Positions 38,891-48,533 are shown, numbered from the stretch's first letter. The stretch is DNA of 64,000 nucleotides from Corynebacterium uterequi (GCF_001021065.1 NZ_CP011546.1:2046001-2110000); one strand, 5' to 3'. Notes: generated by a model from the sequence alone, not told the origin. Translations and numbers: made by a program.

Positions 38891-41566
38891 CTAGTTGCCC
38901 GAAACCGAGCTGATCACCAGCCGCGCAGCACCAGCACCGGCACCAGCACCAGCACCAGCACCAGCACCAGCCCCACCAGCACCAGCCCCACCAGCACCAC
39001 CGGCACCGGAACCAGCACCAGCACCACCAGCACCGTCGTCGCCCTCCACATCGACGGCGACGAGGTCCCCGTCACGGATCTCGCCGGCCAGCAGCTTCTT
39101 GGCGAGCGGGTCGCCGATGGCCTGTTGGATGAGTCGGCGCAGGGGTCGGGCACCGTAGGCCGGGTCGTAGCCGCGGTCGGCGAGCCAGCCCTTGGCGGCG
39201 TCGGTGACGCTGAGGCCGAGGCGTCGGCCGGAGAGCCGGGCGCCGAGGTCACGCAGCTGAATGTCAACGATGCCGCGGAGAAGTTCGGGCGAGAGGGCGT
39301 CGAAGACGACGACGTCGTCGAGCCGGTTGATGAACTCGGGTTTGAAGGCTCGCTTGACGGCGTCCATCATCTGCTCGTGGGTGCCGCCGGCCCCGAGGTT
39401 GGAGGTGAGGATGATGACGGTGTTGCGGAAATCGACGGTGCGGCCTTGGCCGTCGGTGAGGCGGCCGTCGTCGAGGACCTGCAGGAGGATGTCGAAGACG
39501 TCGGAGTGGGCTTTTTCCACCTCGTCGAAGAGGACGAGGGTGTAGGGGCGGCGTCGGACGGCTTCGGTGAGCTGGCCGCCGGCGTCGTAGCCCACGTATC
39601 CGGGAGGCGCGCCGACGAGCCGGGCGACGGAGTGCTTTTCGCCGTATTCGGACATGTCGATGCGGACCATGGCACGGTCGTCGTCGAAGAGGAATTCGGC
39701 GAGGGCCTTGGCGAGCTCGGTCTTTCCGACGCCGGTCGGCCCGAGGAAGAGGAAAGATCCGGTGGGCCGGTTGGGGTCGGCGATGCCGGCGCGGGATCGG
39801 CGGACGGCGTCGGAGACGGCCTCGACGGCGGCGCGCTGCCCGACGACGCGTTCGCCGAGCATCTCCTCCATACGCAGCAGTTTTTCGGTTTCGCCCTGCA
39901 TCATCTTGCCGGCGGGGATGCCGGTCCAGGCGGAGACCACCTCGGCGATGGTTTCGGGCGTGACCTCCTCGGAGACCATGTGGGCGCCGCTGCGCTGGGC
40001 TGCTTCTTCCTCGGCAGTGGCGACGCGCTTCTCCAGTTCGGGGATGCGGCCGTAGCGCAGCTCGGAGGCGCGGGCGTAGTCGCCGTCGCGTTCGGCGATC
40101 TCGGACTCGTTGCGCAGCTTCTCCAGCTCTTCCTTGGCGGCTTGGACGTCATCGATGGCGGCCTTTTCGTTGGCCCAGCGGGCCTTAAGTTCGCCGAGCT
40201 TTTCCTTTTCGTCGGCGAGGGTGGCGCGTAGTTCGGCGAGGCGTTCGACGGAGGCGGCGTCGGTCTCCTTCGCGAGCGCGATTTCCTCGATCTCCATGCG
40301 ACGGACGACGCGCTCCAGTTCGTCGATTTCCTGCGGCGAGGAGTCGATCTCCATGCGCAGGCGGGAGCCGGCCTCGTCGACGAGGTCGATGGCCTTATCC
40401 GGCAGGAAGCGATTGGTGATGTACCGGTTGGACAGTTCCGAGGCGGCGACGAGCGCGGAGTCCTGGATGCGCACGCCGTGGTGCACCTCGTAGCGCTCCT
40501 TGAGTCCGCGGAGGATGCCGATGGTGTCCTCGACGGTGGGTTCGCCGACGTATACCTGCTGGAAGCGGCGCTCCAGGGCGGCGTCCTTCTCGATGTACTT
40601 GCGGTACTCGTCGAGGGTGGTAGCGCCGACGAGGCGCAGCTCACCGCGGGCGAGCAACGGCTTAATCATATTGCCCGCGTCCATGGCGCCCTCACCGGAC
40701 GCCCCGGCGCCGACGATGGTGTGCAGCTCGTCGATGAACGTGATGATCTGCCCGTCGGAGCCCTTAATGTCGTCGAGGACGGCCTTGAGGCGTTCCTCGA
40801 ACTCGCCGCGGTACTTAGCGCCGGCGACCATGGACCCGAGGTCTAGGGACATGAGTGTCTTGCCCTTGAGCGATTCGGGAACGTCGCCGGCTACGATGCG
40901 TCGAGCCAGCCCTTCCACGATGGACGTCTTGCCGACGCCCGGCTCGCCGATGAGCACCGGGTTGTTCTTCGTGCGCCGGGAGAGCACCTGAACCACCCGT
41001 CGGATCTCCGCGTCGCGGCCAATCACCGGGTCAATCTTGCCTTCCCGGGCGCGGGCGGTGAGGTCAGTGGCGTACTTCTCCAGCGCCTGGAACTGCCCCT
41101 CCGGGTCCTGGGTGGTGACCTTCTTGGAGCCGCGCACGGACTGGAAGGCGCCCTTGATCGCGTCGTAGGTGGCGCCGCGCTTAGTGAGCAGCTTGGCCGC
41201 GTCGTCCTCCCCGCGGGCGATGGCAGCCAGCAGCACCTCGGTGGAGACGTACTCGTCGCCGAGCTCCCCAGCCAGTTCCTGGGCGGCGTTGAGCGCGGTG
41301 AGGGCTTCGCGGTTAAAGTTCGGGTTGGCCATGCCGGAGCCCGACGCCGACGGGTATCCGTCGACGAGCTCGCGGGCCTCGGCGGCGACGGTGTCGGGGT
41401 CGACGCCCGTCGCCTTGAGAACCGGGGCGGCAATGCCATCGGCTTGGCTCAAGATAGCGGCCAGCAGGTGGGCGGGCCGAATGTCCGGGTTGCCCTTCGC
41501 GGAGGCCTGCTGCAGCGCCTGCTGCAACGCCTCCTGGGTCTTGGTGGTGGGATTGAAGGAGCTCAT
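38891..41566 (-). CDS. clpB: Disaggregase chaperone ClpB with Gly-Ala-rich C-terminal stretch
   Basis: 891 residues; typical ClpB is ~850-860. N-domain 1-145; NBD1 with Walker A GEPGVGKT (207-214); coiled-coil middle domain about 410-525; NBD2 with Walker A GPTGVGKT near 608-615; C-terminal domain. With DnaK it dissolves heat-damaged aggregates. The extra length is a run of almost pure Gly/Ala at 845-881 before the final [10 protein letters not shown], encoded by ACCAGC-type repeats. The upstream gap has two HAIR-like HspR operators, so heat induction is expected. Confidence 0.97.
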   Translation of the reverse strand: MSSFNPTTKTQEALQQALQQASAKGNPDIRPAHLLAAILSQADGIAAPVLKATGVDPDTVAAEARELVDGYPSASGSGMANPNFNREALTALNAAQELAGELGDEYVSTEVLLAAIARGEDDAAKLLTKRGATYDAIKGAFQSVRGSKKVTTQDPEGQFQALEKYATDLTARAREGKIDPVIGRDAEIRRVVQVLSRRTKNNPVLIGEPGVGKTSIVEGLARRIVAGDVPESLKGKTLMSLDLGSMVAGAKYRGEFEERLKAVLDDIKGSDGQIITFIDELHTIVGAGASGEGAMDAGNMIKPLLARGELRLVGATTLDEYRKYIEKDAALERRFQQVYVGEPTVEDTIGILRGLKERYEVHHGVRIQDSALVAASELSNRYITNRFLPDKAIDLVDEAGSRLRMEIDSSPQEIDELERVVRRMEIEEIALAKETDAASVERLAELRATLADEKEKLGELKARWANEKAAIDDVQAAKEELEKLRNESEIAERDGDYARASELRYGRIPELEKRVATAEEEAAQRSGAHMVSEEVTPETIAEVVSAWTGIPAGKMMQGETEKLLRMEEMLGERVVGQRAAVEAVSDAVRRSRAGIADPNRPTGSFLFLGPTGVGKTELAKALAEFLFDDDRAMVRIDMSEYGEKHSVARLVGAPPGYVGYDAGGQLTEAVRRRPYTLVLFDEVEKAHSDVFDILLQVLDDGRLTDGQGRTVDFRNTVIILTSNLGAGGTHEQMMDAVKRAFKPEFINRLDDVVVFDALSPELLRGIVDIQLRDLGARLSGRRLGLSVTDAAKGWLADRGYDPAYGARPLRRLIQQAIGDPLAKKLLAGEIRDGDLVAVDVEGDDGAGGAGAGSGAGGAGGAGAGGAGAGAGAGAGAGAGAARLVISSVSGN
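38924..39034. repeat. GGTGCT-type microsatellite inside clpB
   Basis: About 110 bp of imperfect CACCAG / GCACCG hexamer repeats in frame, encoding the Gly-Ala run of ClpB. Length can change by hexamers without breaking the frame. Confidence 0.85.
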
Positions 41567-41620
41567 GGGCTCTGCCTTTCTGTCTTTATCTGTCTTTCTA
41601 CTCCTTCTAACGATCCTAAA

Positions 41621-41641
41621 GTTGAGTCTGTTCCACTAAAC
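41621..41641. promoter_or_regulatory. HAIR-like HspR operator 1
   Basis: GTTGAGT-N7-ACTAAAC, compared with the HAIR consensus CTTGAGT-N7-ACTCAAG: 11 of 14 arm positions match. It lies 54 bp upstream of the clpB start. Confidence 0.6.
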
Positions 41642-41650
41642 CCAAAATTT

Positions 41651-41671
41651 TTTGAGCGCCCTCGACTCAAC
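41651..41671. promoter_or_regulatory. HAIR-like HspR operator 2
   Basis: TTTGAGC-N7-ACTCAAC, 11 of 14 arm positions of the HAIR consensus, 9 bp from operator 1. The pair supports HspR control of clpB. Confidence 0.65.
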
Positions 41672-41705
41672 TTCGCCTCCCGCTGCCCTGACGCCCGCCC
41701 GTCGT

Positions 41706-41711
41706 TAAGAT
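41706..41711 (+). promoter_or_regulatory. -10 element of the phosphatase gene (leaderless)
   Basis: TAAGAT, 7 nt before the ATG at 41719. Confidence 0.55.
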
Positions 41712-41718
41712 ATGGGCC

Positions 41719-42279
41719 ATGACTGAGCTCTTCCTAGTCCGCCACGGCGAGACCGACTGGTCCCGCACCGGCCGTCACACATCATTCACGGACCTCGACC
41801 TCACGGAACGCGGCGTCGAGCAGGCCCTCAGCCTCAATGGGCAGCTCAAGCGGGAGGACTTCGGGCTCGCCTTCACCTCACCCCGGCTGCGCGCGCGGCA
41901 CACGGCGGAGCTCGCCGGCTTCGGCGACGCCGTCGTCGACGAGGACCTGCGCGAATGGGATTACGGGCAGTACGAGGGCAAGACCCCCGCGGAGATCGCC
42001 GCGCTGAGCCCGGGCTGGAAGATTTGGAGCCACGGGGCGCCGGAGGGCGAGAGCGTCGACGAGGTCAGCGCCCGGCTCGACCGCTTCATCGACACGGTGC
42101 GCGCCTCCGGCGAGCAGCGCGTCATCGTCTTCGCGCACGGGCATTCCCTGCGCGCACTGACGACGCGGTGGCTCGGCCTGCCCATGACCATGGGCGCGGC
42201 GATGCCCCTGGAGACCGGGCACCTCAGCGTCCTCGGGGATTACAAGGGGGTTCCGGCGCTGCTGCGCTGGAACGCCTAG
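41719..42279 (+). CDS. Histidine phosphatase family protein
   Basis: 186 residues. LFLVRHGETDWSRTGRHTS carries the RHG motif with the phospho-accepting His; EWDYGQYEGKT and VIVFAHGHSLRALTTRWLGL supply the second catalytic His and acid. It resembles PhoE/GpmB-type phosphatases; substrate unknown, and true mutase activity is unlikely. It is divergent from clpB and convergent with the MFS gene (6-bp gap). Confidence 0.9.
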   Translation: MTELFLVRHGETDWSRTGRHTSFTDLDLTERGVEQALSLNGQLKREDFGLAFTSPRLRARHTAELAGFGDAVVDEDLREWDYGQYEGKTPAEIAALSPGWKIWSHGAPEGESVDEVSARLDRFIDTVRASGEQRVIVFAHGHSLRALTTRWLGLPMTMGAAMPLETGHLSVLGDYKGVPALLRWNA

Positions 42280-42285
42280 CGGGGC

Positions 42286-43716
42286 CTACCGCGGGTCGAC
42301 GGTGTCCAGCGCCGGCGCGGGGCGTCGCAGCGCGATCGCCACGACGAGGGCCACAGCGATCATCGCGGCGCCAAGGGCGAAGGCGTGGCCGGCACCGTCG
42401 GCCTGCGCCGACGGGGCGTGTCCCCCGGCCGCGGAGGACTGCGCGTAGACGGCGATGAGCACGGCGGTGCCGGCGGCCGCGGCGAGCTGCAAGACGGTGT
42501 TGAGGATCGCCGAGCCGTGGGAGTACAAGCTGGCGGGTAGTGCGCCGAGCGCCGTCGTCATCAGCGGCGTGAAGACGAAAGCGAGGCCGCCGACGAGCAG
42601 CGCGTACATGACCATGACCGCGCCGACGGCGGAGTCCGCAGTGACGGTGGACATCCACAGCAGCGCGACGAGCATCGCGGCCATCCCCGGGACGACGAGC
42701 GGCCGGGGGCCGAGACGGTCGTAGAGCCACCCACCGACGGGCGACAGGCAGGTCTCGACGAGCCCGCCGGGCAGGGACACGAGCCCGGCGACGAGCGGGC
42801 TGGCCAGCAGGGCACCCTGCACGTACAGCGGCAGCGCATTGGCGACGCCGAGGATCATGGCCTGGACCAGCACCAGCGCGACGAGCGCGAGGCGGTAGGC
42901 GGGCACCTGCAGCGGCGCGAGGTTGAGCAGGGCGGTGCCGTCGTCGCGGCGGGCTCGTTGGCGTCGCACGAAAAGGACGAGGCCGCCGGAGCCGAGGACG
43001 AGGGCGGCGAGAGCAGCGACGGCGCCCGGGGCGGCCGCGATGATGGCGCCGACGCCGGACAGGCCATAGACGAGGCCACCGAACGCCACGGCGGACAGGG
43101 CCAGGGAGGCGACGTCGAGCGGGGCGTCGCGGCGCGTGCCGACGTTCGGTAGCCGGACCGCGGCGACGAGCCCGACGACAGCGAGCGGCGGCACGAGGAA
43201 CCAGAACACCATGCGCCAGTGGAACCCCTCCATGACGGCGCCGGCGTAGGTCGGGCCGAGCGCGGGTCCGACGGCCATGACCACGGCAATCGCTCCCATG
43301 ACGGCGCCGCGCCGGGCGGGCGGGACGACGGTCATGACCACCGTCATCTTCAGCGGAATGATGACGGCGGTGCCGACGGCCTGGACGACGCGCCCGGCCA
43401 GGGCCAGGGGAAAGCTCGGCGCGAGCGCGGCGGCGACGGTGCCGAGGGTGAACACGACGATGGAGAAGAGGTACACCTGCCGGGTGGTGAAGCGGTCGAG
43501 CATCCACCCGGTGGCGGGCAAGATGATCGCCATGGTGAGCATTACCGCAGTGAGCAGCCACTGGGCGATGAAGGCGGGGATGGCGAAGTCGGCCATGATG
43601 CGCGGCAGCGCCACGGAGATGCTCGTCTCGTTGAGCATCATGAGAAAACCCGTCGCCACGATGATGACGATGGCGCCGATCGCATCCCGGCCGAGCCTGT
43701 CCGGCTGGGCTGACAC
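42286..43716 (-). CDS. MFS drug:H+ antiporter (DHA2-type)
   Basis: 476 residues with about 14 membrane helices. LTAVMLTMAIILPATGWMLD and the following RFTTRQVYLFSIV form motif A-like features; AVGTAVIIPLKMTV and VMAVGPALGPTYAG match motif C of drug antiporters (GPxxGP). Likely a multidrug exporter of the LmrB/EmrB group; substrate unknown. It starts 4 bp after the stop of the glutamate symporter gene, so they are co-transcribed. Confidence 0.88.
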   Translation of the reverse strand: MSAQPDRLGRDAIGAIVIIVATGFLMMLNETSISVALPRIMADFAIPAFIAQWLLTAVMLTMAIILPATGWMLDRFTTRQVYLFSIVVFTLGTVAAALAPSFPLALAGRVVQAVGTAVIIPLKMTVVMTVVPPARRGAVMGAIAVVMAVGPALGPTYAGAVMEGFHWRMVFWFLVPPLAVVGLVAAVRLPNVGTRRDAPLDVASLALSAVAFGGLVYGLSGVGAIIAAAPGAVAALAALVLGSGGLVLFVRRQRARRDDGTALLNLAPLQVPAYRLALVALVLVQAMILGVANALPLYVQGALLASPLVAGLVSLPGGLVETCLSPVGGWLYDRLGPRPLVVPGMAAMLVALLWMSTVTADSAVGAVMVMYALLVGGLAFVFTPLMTTALGALPASLYSHGSAILNTVLQLAAAAGTAVLIAVYAQSSAAGGHAPSAQADGAGHAFALGAAMIAVALVVAIALRRPAPALDTVDPR

Positions 43717-43720
43717 GGTG

Positions 43721-45064
43721 CTAGCTCGACAACTCGCGGGCCGCCTGCTTGCCGGGCAGCCAGCCCAGGACGACGGCGGAGCCCAGGACGGCGACGGCGA
43801 TCGCTAAGGTCACCCACCCGAAAATCGCGGTGATGCCGGCGAGAACGGCGATGGGGGCGAGGATCGTCATACCGATCTCAAAGGGCGCGAAGCCCACGTA
43901 GGCGACGCCGTATTCGTTGAGCGTGCCGGACTTGAGCTTGGGGTCGACCATCTTGAGCAGCGCGATGCCGGTGGCCAGGGCGGCGGTGGCCCAGCCCCAG
44001 CCGAAGATTCCGCGTTCGAGCCACTGGTGACCGAAGTACACCGGGGAGACGAGGAAAAGGAAGATGACGCAGAAGATCGTGCCCAGGACGAAGAGCAGCA
44101 CCAGCGGCACCCAGTAGCTGGCGATCGCCGCCGGGACGATGGAGGCGATGCCGAAGGCGATGAGGTAGTCGGTGGCCGCGCCGGAGATCGAGGAGACGGT
44201 CTCCCGGTCGAGGTAGTTGGGCCGGCCAGTGACGTTCAGCCCGAAGCGGCCGAGCAAGCCGATGACGAAGGACATGGCGAAGAGCGGGACGGAGACGTTG
44301 TCCCAGGTGTTCGCGATGAACTGGTTGACCAGGTAGGCGACGAGCACGGTGAAGACAACGAAGCCGCCGTGCAGCGCCAGCGGCTCGATGGCCGAGGGGT
44401 TGGTCGTGGCGCGGCCGATGGAGGGGCGGTCGGCCTCGTTGGCGATGTAGCCGGAGCGCAGCTCCTTGGGCAGTTCGCCGGTCAGCTCGGTGGAGCGGCC
44501 GGTGCGGATACCCCAGTTCGCCACGATGACGCCGCCGATGATGGCCACGAGGGTGCCGATGGTGGCGGAGGTGAATCCGAGGGAGGCGGCGGCCTCAGCA
44601 CCGTTGGCCTCCAGCCCGGAGCCGACGGCGGCAGCCGTGCCAAATCCGCCGACGAAGCCGACCGGCAGCATCATTCCGAACCAGTCCTCGGTCTCAAAGA
44701 AGGGCTTGAAGAGGTACACGCCCAGCAGGGTGAAGATGGCCCACTGTCCCATGAACATGCCCGTGGAGTAGCTCCACATGGTGCGCGCACCCTTACTGAC
44801 GCTGCCGCCGAGGTCCATCGAGTAGGCCATGGAGGCGAACACGATGGCGATGAGGATGGTGGTGTAGGAACCGATCTTTTCGGAGAAGCCGATCCAGCCG
44901 AGGACGCTGGGGCCCAGAACGAGCCCGATCAAGCCCGCGGTGATCGGCGCGGGAAGGAGAAGCTGTTGGAAGACGCGGACTCGGTGGCGCAGGAAGTTAC
45001 CGACGACCATGAGTGCTGAGATCCACCCCACATCGATGAGTAGGGAAAAGGGCGTGTACTCCAC
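43721..45064 (-). CDS. GltS-type sodium:glutamate symporter-like protein
   Basis: About 447 residues, 11-13 membrane helices. The N-terminal SLLIDVGWISALMVVGNFLR, LPAPITAGLIGLVLGPSVLG and VGFVGGFGTAAAVGSGLEAN (re-entrant Gly-rich loop) fit the GltS family of Na+-dependent glutamate carriers. GTG 45064 is chosen for the AAGGTGG 7-9 nt upstream; GTG 45073 is possible. Upstream of the MFS gene in the same transcript. Confidence 0.82.
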   Translation of the reverse strand: MEYTPFSLLIDVGWISALMVVGNFLRHRVRVFQQLLLPAPITAGLIGLVLGPSVLGWIGFSEKIGSYTTILIAIVFASMAYSMDLGGSVSKGARTMWSYSTGMFMGQWAIFTLLGVYLFKPFFETEDWFGMMLPVGFVGGFGTAAAVGSGLEANGAEAAASLGFTSATIGTLVAIIGGVIVANWGIRTGRSTELTGELPKELRSGYIANEADRPSIGRATTNPSAIEPLALHGGFVVFTVLVAYLVNQFIANTWDNVSVPLFAMSFVIGLLGRFGLNVTGRPNYLDRETVSSISGAATDYLIAFGIASIVPAAIASYWVPLVLLFVLGTIFCVIFLFLVSPVYFGHQWLERGIFGWGWATAALATGIALLKMVDPKLKSGTLNEYGVAYVGFAPFEIGMTILAPIAVLAGITAIFGWVTLAIAVAVLGSAVVLGWLPGKQAARELSS

Positions 45065-45180
45065 GAAGACCACCTTCTTTCTTTGGTTTTTCAGGTCCAA
45101 TGTCAAGGAATAATAAACCGTCGTCCCAGCTCACGATAATCCTTGCCACTAATACCCTTGCAGTTTGAGGACACGTCACC

Positions 45181-45186
45181 TATTGT
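45181..45186 (+). promoter_or_regulatory. -10 element of the LLM gene (leaderless)
   Basis: TATTGT, 7 nt before the ATG at 45194. Confidence 0.5.
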
Positions 45187-45193
45187 GAGGCCT

Positions 45194-46267
45194 ATGAAAG
45201 CCTTCGGATTTTTAAGTTTCGGCCATCACGCAGTCCCCGGCCAGAATGGCCCTTCGGCTGCTCAGGTGCTCAAGGACCACCTCGCCATCGCCCGGGAAGC
45301 GGACGCCATCGGCGTCAACAACGCGTCGTTCCGCGTCCACCACTTCGCTCCGCAGGCGGCCTCGCCCATGCCGCTGCTCGGCGCCATCGCGGGTTCCACC
45401 AAGCATATTGAGGTCGGCACCGGTGTTATCGACATGCGCTACGAGAACCCACTGCACCTCGCCGAGGAGGCCGCTGCCCTCGACCTCCTCGCGGACGGCC
45501 GAGTAGCCCTCGGCGTCTCCCGGGGATCACCCGAGCCCGCACAGAAGGGCTGGGAAGCCTTCGGCTATGAGGGTAGCGACAATGGCGCCGACCTCGCCCG
45601 CAGCCACTTCGAGCAGTTCCTGCAGGCCATCGACGGCCACGGGATGGCCGTCGCCGACGACCTCGACAAGCAGTACCCGCGGATGTACCACCCCGGTACC
45701 GCCCTCCCCGTCTTCCCGCACTCCTCCGAGTTGCGCAAGAACATCTTCTGGGGCTCGGGAACCCATAGCAGCGCTCGGCAGGCCGCCCGCGACGGCGTCA
45801 ACCTCATGTCCTCCACCCTCGTGTCAGAGGCCGACGGCCGTACCCTCGGCGAGGTTCAAGCGGAACAAATCGAGGAGTTCCGGGCGGAATGGGCACGCGC
45901 CGGCCACGCCTGGACGCCCCGGGTGTCCATCTCCCGGTCCATCTTCCCGCTGCTCACCGACGCCGACCGCGCGCTGTTCGGCCCCACCGCCACTAGCTCG
46001 GACCAGATCGGTTCCCTGGGCGAGGGCCGCCAGGTAACCTTCGGCCGCTCCTACGCCGCCGCCCCCGACGAGCTCATCGACCAGTTGCGTGAGGACCCCG
46101 CCATCGCCGCCGCGGACACCCTGCTGCTCACCATCCCCAATCAGCTAGGGGTGGAGACCAACGTGCGAATCCTGCGAAACTTTGCCGAACACGTCGCTCC
46201 GGCGCTGGGCTGGCAGCCGAATACGGCGGGTCCCGTCACGGGTTACCCGATGAATCCCGCCAACTAG
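45194..46267 (+). CDS. Luciferase-like (LLM) flavin-dependent oxidoreductase
   Basis: 357 residues of the bacterial luciferase TIM-barrel family: AIAREADAIGVNNASFRVHH, VGTGVIDMRYENPLHLAEEA and ALDLLADGRVALGVSRGSPE are the usual FMN/F420-binding-site segments. Substrate unknown. The ATG at 45194 (MKAFGFLSFGHH) is supported by the -10 spacing; the upstream in-frame region is not protein-like. Confidence 0.88.
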   Translation: MKAFGFLSFGHHAVPGQNGPSAAQVLKDHLAIAREADAIGVNNASFRVHHFAPQAASPMPLLGAIAGSTKHIEVGTGVIDMRYENPLHLAEEAAALDLLADGRVALGVSRGSPEPAQKGWEAFGYEGSDNGADLARSHFEQFLQAIDGHGMAVADDLDKQYPRMYHPGTALPVFPHSSELRKNIFWGSGTHSSARQAARDGVNLMSSTLVSEADGRTLGEVQAEQIEEFRAEWARAGHAWTPRVSISRSIFPLLTDADRALFGPTATSSDQIGSLGEGRQVTFGRSYAAAPDELIDQLREDPAIAAADTLLLTIPNQLGVETNVRILRNFAEHVAPALGWQPNTAGPVTGYPMNPAN

Positions 46268-46282
46268 GGCACAATAGAGGCC

Positions 46283-47467
46283 ATGACTGGCCTGACTCTC
46301 GCCTCGGTTGCCGACGCCATCCGCTCCTTTCCCGACGAGTTTCGATCCCGGACGCTGACTGGTTTCTTCGCCGCCGAGTTCCAGGCCCGCCAGCTCTTCG
46401 GGCTGCACGCCACGCAGGCCCATGACGGGCTTCCGGAGGTCATTGCGTGGGCGTTGGAGCGGTGCGGGATCGACGGCCACGTCCCGTCCGAGGTCCTCGA
46501 TCGCCTCCAGCGCCTCGCGCTCGTCAATCGACGCTTCGGTTTCGCACCGTCGGCGTACTCCAGCTACGCCGAGGCCATCACCACAGCACTGAAGGATCTT
46601 GCCTACGTCCACTTCGGCGAGGTGAACATTCTTCCGTCACAGATGTTTGCCGCCACCCTGGCCTTGGACACGTGCGCGCGGTACATGCAGCGCGCCGCGC
46701 AGAAGGCCGACGACGCCGGAGTTCCCGCCATTCACCACGCCGCCGTGGAGGACGTCAACCGGATCAGCTCCCGGCTAAGCGTCGTAAGGTTGCGCTGCAC
46801 CCCAGAGCTCGTCTACGAGCCGGGGCAGGCTATCTACGTCACCGCCCCTTACCTCGCGGGATTGTGGCATTCCCTCACCCCGACGACCCCCGCCAACTTA
46901 GGCAGCAGCGTGGAGTTCTACGTCGACGCCACCGACGGGTTCGACGCCGTCGCCAGCCTGGCTGCGGCGCGGATCGACGAGCAGTGGATCCTCGGCGGCG
47001 CGCACGCGTCGCTGCGCCTCGACCCGGCCGCGACCAGCCTGACCATCATCGCCCACGGCACAGGCCTGGCCGCGGCCCACGCGCTCGTCTTCAGCCTCGT
47101 CGACGCCGCCAGGCGCCCCCAGGTCCACCTCGTCGCCACGGCGGAATACCCGGGCGAGCTCATCAACCCGCCATCGCTGCGCGCCCTCGCCGCACACTCG
47201 ACGTGGCTCACCCTCGACGCCTGCGTCGCCCACGACGCCGACGCTTGGCTGGTACCCCGGCCTGGCGTGGCCCGCACGACGGCCGCGGAGGTGGGCGCGC
47301 ACCACGGGTCGGCGGTGTCGACGCTGGGCAGGGCGCAGCTGCGGGCGGATCAGATCATCGTGCTCGGCGCCGCCGAGAAGGTACAGGCCACCTGCGAGGA
47401 ACTCGTCGGCGCCGGGGTGGCGCCGGAGCGCATCACCACCCGCGACGACGACTTCCTCGCGCGGTAG
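46283..47467 (+). CDS. Degenerate flavohaemoglobin-like protein
   Basis: 394 residues. Residues ~1-150 look globin-like: ALVNRRFGFAPSAYSSYAEA fits the F helix of flavohaemoglobins (pattern xKHxxFxIxPExYxxxGE), but the proximal haem-ligand His is Asn82. Residues ~160-260 resemble a ferredoxin-reductase barrel (EPGQAIYVTAPYLAGLWHSL) with WHSLTP instead of RxYS, and IIAHGTGLAAAHALVFSLVD resembles the NAD-binding start. So both the haem and flavin sites look altered. Function unknown. It follows the LLM gene by 15 bp and may be co-transcribed. Confidence 0.55.
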   Translation: MTGLTLASVADAIRSFPDEFRSRTLTGFFAAEFQARQLFGLHATQAHDGLPEVIAWALERCGIDGHVPSEVLDRLQRLALVNRRFGFAPSAYSSYAEAITTALKDLAYVHFGEVNILPSQMFAATLALDTCARYMQRAAQKADDAGVPAIHHAAVEDVNRISSRLSVVRLRCTPELVYEPGQAIYVTAPYLAGLWHSLTPTTPANLGSSVEFYVDATDGFDAVASLAAARIDEQWILGGAHASLRLDPAATSLTIIAHGTGLAAAHALVFSLVDAARRPQVHLVATAEYPGELINPPSLRALAAHSTWLTLDACVAHDADAWLVPRPGVARTTAAEVGAHHGSAVSTLGRAQLRADQIIVLGAAEKVQATCEELVGAGVAPERITTRDDDFLAR

Positions 47468-47997
47468 GCGCCAGTAACGTAGCCACAAAGCACGTCCTGG
47501 CTTGTGGTGTGGTTTCGCTTCCTCACTGGGCTCCCTGCGGTGTTTGGGCCTGAGGTCAACCTCAGGCCTCGTCTAGGCCCCAACCAAGTAGCCCAGGGCT
47601 TAACACAGCGCCTCGCGGGAATCAAGGTTAAAAAATAGTTTCGGTTCTCAAGGTTCATCTTTCCATCCAAGACTAGACCGGGCATGCCGTCCCCGCTTAG
47701 TCTGAGGCTAGCGGCGAATTTCGCTACCACGACACGGAGGGAATTACGGTATGACCTTTAAGATTACGAGAGCACCCCCGGCAGCCACACCCATTCCCGG
47801 GAGAACGAGGCCTTTCCTAACGCCCAGAGTTTCACCACTCACCGGGCTCAATCCGCCCGACCTGCGGGCACATACCCGTGGCACTGCAGCGCGAAATCTA
47901 GGAAACACGACACCACCACGTTTCACCTCAACCCTCACTCAACCGCAAAGGGCTGAGGGTCACCCCAATTCACTTCCCACACCCCAAGGAACATTTC
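47468..47997. other. Gene-poor stretch with decayed sequence
   Basis: A 9-bp perfect hairpin GGCCTGAGG-TCAA-CCTCAGGCC (47547-47568), lacking a T-tract, may end the upstream transcript. A 100-codon frame at 47751-48053 has a good GGAGGG site but a Pro/Thr/Arg-rich, non-protein-like sequence; I do not call it. No RNA gene seen. Confidence 0.5.
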
Positions 47998-48105
47998 ATG
48001 AAGAAGCGGGTTTTACTAAATCTTGCCATCAGCGTCTCGCTCACCGGGATTGACCGGAGGCGCCGTGGGATGGTGTGCCGGGTACGCTATCCGGGGGACC
48101 GGTAA
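47998..48105 (+). pseudogene. Frameshifted small membrane/secreted ORF
   Basis: AAGGA precedes ATG 47998: MKKRVLLNLAISVSLTG looks like a signal or membrane segment, then the frame turns into basic junk. The +1 frame continues with LTGGAVGWCAGYAIRGTGNE and stops inside the next gene start. A one-base change would give a ~38-residue hydrophobic protein translationally coupled to the ORF at 48105. A real frameshift or decay is likely. Confidence 0.4.
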
Positions 48106-48533
48106 TGAGTACGCCTAATACAAAAGCCAATACTTCAAACGCTCAGGGTGAGCGGACTGCAACTCCGGTTCGCTACGCACTAATGACGGGCTGCAGCCTC
48201 TTCGCCTACCTAGCTGGCAGCTACTGCATTTCGCAGTGGGAATACCGCGGTACTTTCTACCTGCTGGCGAGTATTTCACTCATAGGTTTACTTTTCTCTA
48301 TGAAGGCCCGGAACAAAGACACCGCCTACCTGGATCCGTCGCTTACTCGCTTCGCCGGCTACGCGTACATTTTCGTCGCACTCACCACGATTCCTCTGGC
48401 CATACTGTGGTGTGGGCCTCACCCCACGTCGACGTCAGCGGCGCTGAAGATAGCGGCGGCGCTGCTTCAGACTTCGCCGTTCTTCGTCCTAGCGTTTCTC
48501 TCATGGCGTCGCGGCCGGGATTCGCGGCGCTAG
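48105..48533 (+). CDS. Small four-helix membrane protein, unknown
   Basis: 142 residues: hydrophilic N-terminus, then hydrophobic segments YALMTGCSLFAYLAGSYC, TFYLLASISLIGLLFSM, FAGYAYIFVALTTIPLAILW and LQTSPFFVLAFLSW, basic tail RRGRDSRR. No family recognised. GC content and codon use are lower than in the neighbours, suggesting acquired DNA together with the fragment just upstream. Confidence 0.55.
   Translation: MSTPNTKANTSNAQGERTATPVRYALMTGCSLFAYLAGSYCISQWEYRGTFYLLASISLIGLLFSMKARNKDTAYLDPSLTRFAGYAYIFVALTTIPLAILWCGPHPTSTSAALKIAAALLQTSPFFVLAFLSWRRGRDSRR

Noticed and set aside
38360-40231. 623-codon plus-strand frame opposite clpB
   Set aside because: It crosses array 3 and the antisense of clpB. 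The real gene is clpB on the minus strand with full family motifs.
47751-48053. 100-codon ORF with a good GGAGGG site
   Set aside because: Sequence is Pro/Thr/Arg-rich with no fold-like pattern; the ribosome-binding site alone is not enough. Mentioned in the gene-poor stretch entry.
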